Source: Actinobacillus sp. GY-402
GTDB lineage: Bacteria; Pseudomonadota; Gammaproteobacteria; Enterobacterales; Pasteurellaceae
DNA: 64,000 nucleotides
Assembly: GCF_014843355.1 (NCBI RefSeq)
Contig: NZ_CP062137.1
Coordinates: 434,001-498,000 of the forward strand
Reading direction: 5' to 3'
Shown: in pieces, positions 60,602 to 64,000 of the stretch
Layout of the letters: every line of letters starts with the position of its first letter
Position numbering within the stretch: the first letter of the stretch is position 1
Made by a program: the position numbers and the translations under genes
The notes under the pieces: model-generated
Database searches by the model: none
The model's input: the letters and a program-made list of their open reading frames with translations, nothing else
What the model was told of the DNA's origin: nothing

Positions 60602-62293
60602 ATGCTTAAGATTTCAATAACTTTGTTGTTTTTTTTAATAACAAGTTTGCCTGTTTTGTCCGCACCGCGGGTGCCCGCCGAGTTAACCGATAACGGGTTG
60701 ATTTATTGCACTCATGCGACGGGATTTTCCTTTAATCCGCAAACCGCCGATGCGGGAACCAGCATGAATGTGGTCACGGAACAGATTTATAATAAATTAT
60801 TCGAGATTAAGGCAAACAGTTCGCAAGTGGTGCCGTCTCTGGCGCAGTCGTATAAAATTTCGCCCGACGGGAAAACGATTACCTTGTATTTGCGTCGGGG
60901 CGTGAAATTTCATCATACGCCATGGTTTACGCCCAGCCGTGATTTTAATGCCGACGATGTGGTTTTTTCGCTTAATCGTGTATTGGGGCATAACACGTCT
61001 TTGCCGGAATTTGAGCTGGAAAAAGAACAAAATATCGCCAATCGTCAATACAGTATTTTCCACGATTTAGCGAAAAAGACGCGTTTCCCTTATTTCGAAA
61101 GTATTAAATTAAGTCAGAAAATCAATTATGTGGAAAATGTTGATCCTTATACGGTGCAAATTCATTTATTTGAACCGGATGCTTCAATTTTGTCTCATCT
61201 GGCAAGTCAGTATGCGGTGATTTTCTCTCATGAATACGCACTGCAGCTGAATGCGGACGATAACCTGGAGCAGTTGGACACGTTACCGGTCGGTACGGGC
61301 GCTTACCAGCTTCAGGAATATTTGCGCGGGCAGTATGTCCGTTTGATGCCGAACCCATATTATTGGCAGAAGCCGGCGAAGATTTCCAATATCATCATTG
61401 ATTTGTCCACAGATAAAACCGGTCGGATGGCAAAATTTTTTAATAATGAATGTCATATTGCCGCTTTTCCGGAGGTGAGTCAGTTGGGGCTGCTGCAACA
61501 AAGCGGCGCACAATTCAAAACGACAATTACCGAGGGGATGAATCTTTCCTTTTTGGCATTTAATTTTTTGCGTCCGGCCATGCAAAATGCGGATCTTCGT
61601 CGCGCCATTGCATTGGCGATTAATCGTGAACGTCTGATTAAGCATATTTACTATGATACTGCGGTGGTGGCGAATAACATTATCCCGGCGATATCTTGGG
61701 CGGCGGGTAATGACGCCTCGCATTTCGATTATAATTATGATCCGAAAAAAGCGCGGGAAATATTAGCTAATATGCAGGTTCCGCCGTTGGAAATGTGGTC
61801 GGTCCAGGAAGAGCAACTGTTCAATCCGGCGCCGATAAAGATGGCTGAAATGATTCGGGCGGATTTGAAAGCGGTGGGGTTGGACGTAAAAGTACGGTTA
61901 ATTTCACGCAACTTTTTGACGGAAAATCTGCACAATAAAACGGAAGATTACGATTTGATTTTAGCGGGTTGGCTTGCGGGGAGTTTGGATCCGGACAGTT
62001 TTTTGCGTCCGATTTTAAGCTGCGGCACCACTAATGAAATATCTAATGTATCAAACTGGTGTTCGGAAAGTTTTGATCAGCTGCTGGATTCGGCGTTAAC
62101 TCATTCGGATCCTCATGCGCGCGCGGCGGATTATGCAATTGCCCAGCGACAGGTTTTTTCCGAATTACCGATTTTGCCGCTGGCGAATGTTAAACGTATT
62201 TTGATTTCGAATACGCGGGTGAATGGCATAGAAGTGACACCGTTCGGGAATATCCATTTCGAAAAATTATCCTTGAAAAAGGAGAGAAAATAA
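60602..62293 (+). CDS. sapA: Peptide/haem ABC transporter substrate-binding protein SapA
   Basis: A 563-residue periplasmic protein, with signal peptide cleaved near LPVLSA-PRVPA (residue 21). The SBP_bac_5 fold is shown by EQIYNKLFEIKANSSQVVPSLAQSYKISPDGKTITLYLRRGVKFH, LPVGTGAYQLQEYLRGQYVRLMPNPYYW and AGWLAGSLDPDSFLRPILSCG. SapA binds antimicrobial peptides and haem in Haemophilus. The ribosome site before ATG 60602 is weak. The stop overlaps the sapB start by one base. Confidence 0.94.
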   Translation: MLKISITLLFFLITSLPVLSAPRVPAELTDNGLIYCTHATGFSFNPQTADAGTSMNVVTEQIYNKLFEIKANSSQVVPSLAQSYKISPDGKTITLYLRRGVKFHHTPWFTPSRDFNADDVVFSLNRVLGHNTSLPEFELEKEQNIANRQYSIFHDLAKKTRFPYFESIKLSQKINYVENVDPYTVQIHLFEPDASILSHLASQYAVIFSHEYALQLNADDNLEQLDTLPVGTGAYQLQEYLRGQYVRLMPNPYYWQKPAKISNIIIDLSTDKTGRMAKFFNNECHIAAFPEVSQLGLLQQSGAQFKTTITEGMNLSFLAFNFLRPAMQNADLRRAIALAINRERLIKHIYYDTAVVANNIIPAISWAAGNDASHFDYNYDPKKAREILANMQVPPLEMWSVQEEQLFNPAPIKMAEMIRADLKAVGLDVKVRLISRNFLTENLHNKTEDYDLILAGWLAGSLDPDSFLRPILSCGTTNEISNVSNWCSESFDQLLDSALTHSDPHARAADYAIAQRQVFSELPILPLANVKRILISNTRVNGIEVTPFGNIHFEKLSLKKERK

Positions 62294-63264
62294 TGTTTTT
62301 TTCCTTGTTTCGTCGTCTCTTACTGATATTGATTAATTTATTTTTGTTAAGCCTTATCAGTTACGCCATTTTTATGCGGGATCCCGCTAATGCGGTATAT
62401 GCGGAACCCAGTGTTTATGAAGGCTATAAATCCTATACGTGGAGTTTGTTACGGGGCGATCTGGGTATTACCTATAATGGCGGTGATTCGATTGCCTCTA
62501 TGATATTCACGGTATTGCCCGCTACTCTTGAACTTTGTTTTGTGGCGATTTTGTTGGCGTTGATCGTAGGCGTTCCCTTAGGATTGCTGGGCGCTTTTCA
62601 ACAAAATAATATTATCGGTAAAACGATTAGTGCGGTTTCCTCTCTCGGACTTTCCTTGCCGATATTCTGGATTGCTCCGATTTTGTTGTATTTTGCGGCA
62701 GTGAATCGTTGGGAAATTTCTGCGGTGGGACAAATGAATTTGTTGTATTCCATTAAGCCGGTTACCGGATTTGCTATTATTGACGTATGGTTTATGGATG
62801 TACCGTATCGGCTGAAAGCGATTCAAAACGTGCTGCAGCATTTGGCGTTGCCGAGTATTGTTCTGATGATTTCGCCTACAATGGAAATTACCAAATTTGT
62901 CAAACAACGCACGGAATGGGTATTAAAGCAAAATTATATTAAATTTGCCGTTACGCGCGGTTGGTCGATGTTGCGTATTCTGCATGTTTATGTGTTGCGC
63001 AATATGTTGCCGTTGTTGATTCCTCAAATTTCCCGTTTGGTGGGGTATGTTCTGGCGTTATGTATGCTGGTGGAAGGCACTTTCGGTTGGCCGGGCATGG
63101 GACGTTGGTTAATTGATGCGGTGGCTCAGCAAGACTACAACAGCATTTCTGTCGGCGTGATTGTTATCGGCGTATTTATTATGTCCATTAATCTGATTGC
63201 CGGGTTGTGCCTGTTCCTGTTAGATCCGTTTGATAAAAAAGGATGGTCCGGCAGTGTTAGATAA
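62293..63264 (+). CDS. sapB: ABC transporter permease SapB
   Basis: A 323-residue inner-membrane permease of the DppB/OppB class with six helices. The N-terminal RRLLLILINLFLLSLISYAIFM anchor, LPATLELCFVAILLALIVGVPLGLLGA and the EAA-type cytoplasmic loop near 212-235 (YIKFAVTRGWSMLRILHVYVLRNMLPLL) are clear. It is coupled to sapA by TAATG and overlaps sapC by 11 bases. Confidence 0.94.
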   Translation: MFFSLFRRLLLILINLFLLSLISYAIFMRDPANAVYAEPSVYEGYKSYTWSLLRGDLGITYNGGDSIASMIFTVLPATLELCFVAILLALIVGVPLGLLGAFQQNNIIGKTISAVSSLGLSLPIFWIAPILLYFAAVNRWEISAVGQMNLLYSIKPVTGFAIIDVWFMDVPYRLKAIQNVLQHLALPSIVLMISPTMEITKFVKQRTEWVLKQNYIKFAVTRGWSMLRILHVYVLRNMLPLLIPQISRLVGYVLALCMLVEGTFGWPGMGRWLIDAVAQQDYNSISVGVIVIGVFIMSINLIAGLCLFLLDPFDKKGWSGSVR

Positions 63265-64000
63265 AGAACCTTACGAATTCAGAGAAACGGAAACATTACG
63301 ACGGATTTGGCTGGCGTTTCGTCGTGATCGTATTGCGTTATTCAGTTTTTATCTTTTTTTGTTGCTAATTTTGACCGCACTTTTCAGTACATTTATTGCG
63401 CCTTATGCCAGCGATACGCAATTTATCGGCAAAGAATTAACCCCGCCGTCTTGGGTGGCAAGCGGGGAAGTGGCGTATTTTTTCGGTACGGATGATTTGG
63501 GTCGTGATGTTTTCAGCCGAATTATTAATGGCGTGAGCTACACTTTCGGTTCCGCCTTAATCGTGGTGGTTTTTACGGCTTTAATCGGCGGCGGGCTGGG
63601 TATTCTGGCCGGGATGTCGCACGGTTTTAAATCCCGCGTGCTGGGGCATTTTCTGGATACTTTTTTATCGGTGCCGATTTTATTAATTTCGATTGTGATT
63701 GCCACATTAATGGAGCCCGGTTTATCCAACGCTATGTTGGCAATTTCTTTAGCGTTATTACCGCATTTTATTCATGAAATTTATCAGGCCATTCAACAGG
63801 AATTAAAGAAAGATTATATTCTGATGATGAGATTGGACGGTGCACCGAATCGCGTATTGCTGCGCGAAACCATTTTGCCGAATATTATGGTGCGCTATAT
63901 TCGGGAGATCGTACAAGCGTTTGTGATTGCATTGCTGGAGATTAGCTCGTTAAGTTTTATTTCATTGGGCGCACAACGTCCGACTCCGGAATGGGGAGCG
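63254..64000 (+). CDS. sapC: ABC transporter permease SapC (3' end outside the window)
   Basis: The first 249 codons are present. The start is GTG at 63254 (VLDKEPYEFRETETLRRIW) inside the sapB end, with AAAAAGGA about 10 bases upstream. DppC-type features: one long N-terminal helix (FSFYLFLLLILTALFSTFIAPYA), GTDDLGRDVFSRIING, and the EAA loop YILMMRLDGAPNRVLLRETILPNI, up to LGAQRPTPEWGA at the edge. sapD and sapF should follow beyond the window. Confidence 0.93.
   Translation, partial: MLDKEPYEFRETETLRRIWLAFRRDRIALFSFYLFLLLILTALFSTFIAPYASDTQFIGKELTPPSWVASGEVAYFFGTDDLGRDVFSRIINGVSYTFGSALIVVVFTALIGGGLGILAGMSHGFKSRVLGHFLDTFLSVPILLISIVIATLMEPGLSNAMLAISLALLPHFIHEIYQAIQQELKKDYILMMRLDGAPNRVLLRETILPNIMVRYIREIVQAFVIALLEISSLSFISLGAQRPTPEWGA

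Overview
The window is chromosomal DNA of a Pasteurellaceae gammaproteobacterium. The evidence is the 9-bp Haemophilus-type DNA uptake signal AAGTGCGGT (or its complement), which recurs roughly every 1 to 2 kb on both strands, together with Pasteurellaceae-type OmpA, FabI and H-NS, gene pairs such as proC/hcaT and fbp/mpl, and a complete rRNA operon with tRNA-Glu in its spacer. The mixed GC content and the gene set fit the Haemophilus/Aggregatibacter/Actinobacillus succinogenes/Basfia side of the family better than the Apl-type-USS side. I cannot name the species from sequence alone.

Layout. 1-5.9 kb: 5' end of a DUF1016/YhcG-type gene, hcaT-proC (minus), plsB-xerD (plus). 6-10.2 kb: grxA, ycfP and the large FAD/Fe-S dehydrogenase ydiJ. 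10.2-14 kb: ompA with a long leader, then lemA with two TPM-domain genes, then grxD. 14-26.3 kb (minus): the genes queA, tgt, yajC, secD and secF keep the order and orientation of the enterobacterial operon but are split twice. Three small genes (hemerythrin, unknown, TusA-like) lie between tgt and yajC. A LysR-controlled five-gene cluster (two YcaC-type hydrolases, an FMN reductase, two pirins) lies between queA and tgt. 26.5-31.3 kb: holC and valS, normally neighbours, are separated by elaA, a small ORF plus zeta-type kinase pair, and a gene remnant; ValS carries an extra in-frame segment. 31.5-43.5 kb: aldehyde dehydrogenase, rnb, fabI, ybgI, hflK-hflC, a membrane protein, a lipoprotein, fbp and mpl. 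43.6-49.3 kb: rrn operon (promoter, boxA, 16S, tRNA-Glu, 23S, 5S, terminator). 49.4-64 kb: purU, hns, an NhaC-family antiporter, ilvIH, a lipooligosaccharide phosphoethanolamine transferase, hemL, wecA, ycjX and sapABC (sapC cut by the window end).

Most of the window is core metabolism and housekeeping: phospholipid and fatty acid synthesis (plsB, fabI), protein export (yajC-secDF), tRNA modification and charging (queA, tgt, valS), branched-chain amino acids (ilvIH), gluconeogenesis (fbp), wall recycling (mpl), envelope glycolipid (wecA, PEtn transferase) and peptide uptake/resistance (sap). The accessory material is concentrated in the queA/tgt gap and the holC/valS gap. Regulation visible in the sequence includes a 17-bp T-N11-A palindrome between lysR and its divergent target operon, a near-perfect CRP site after the antiporter gene, a good CRP site before the aldehyde dehydrogenase, and many hairpin terminators, several built from inverted pairs of uptake signals.
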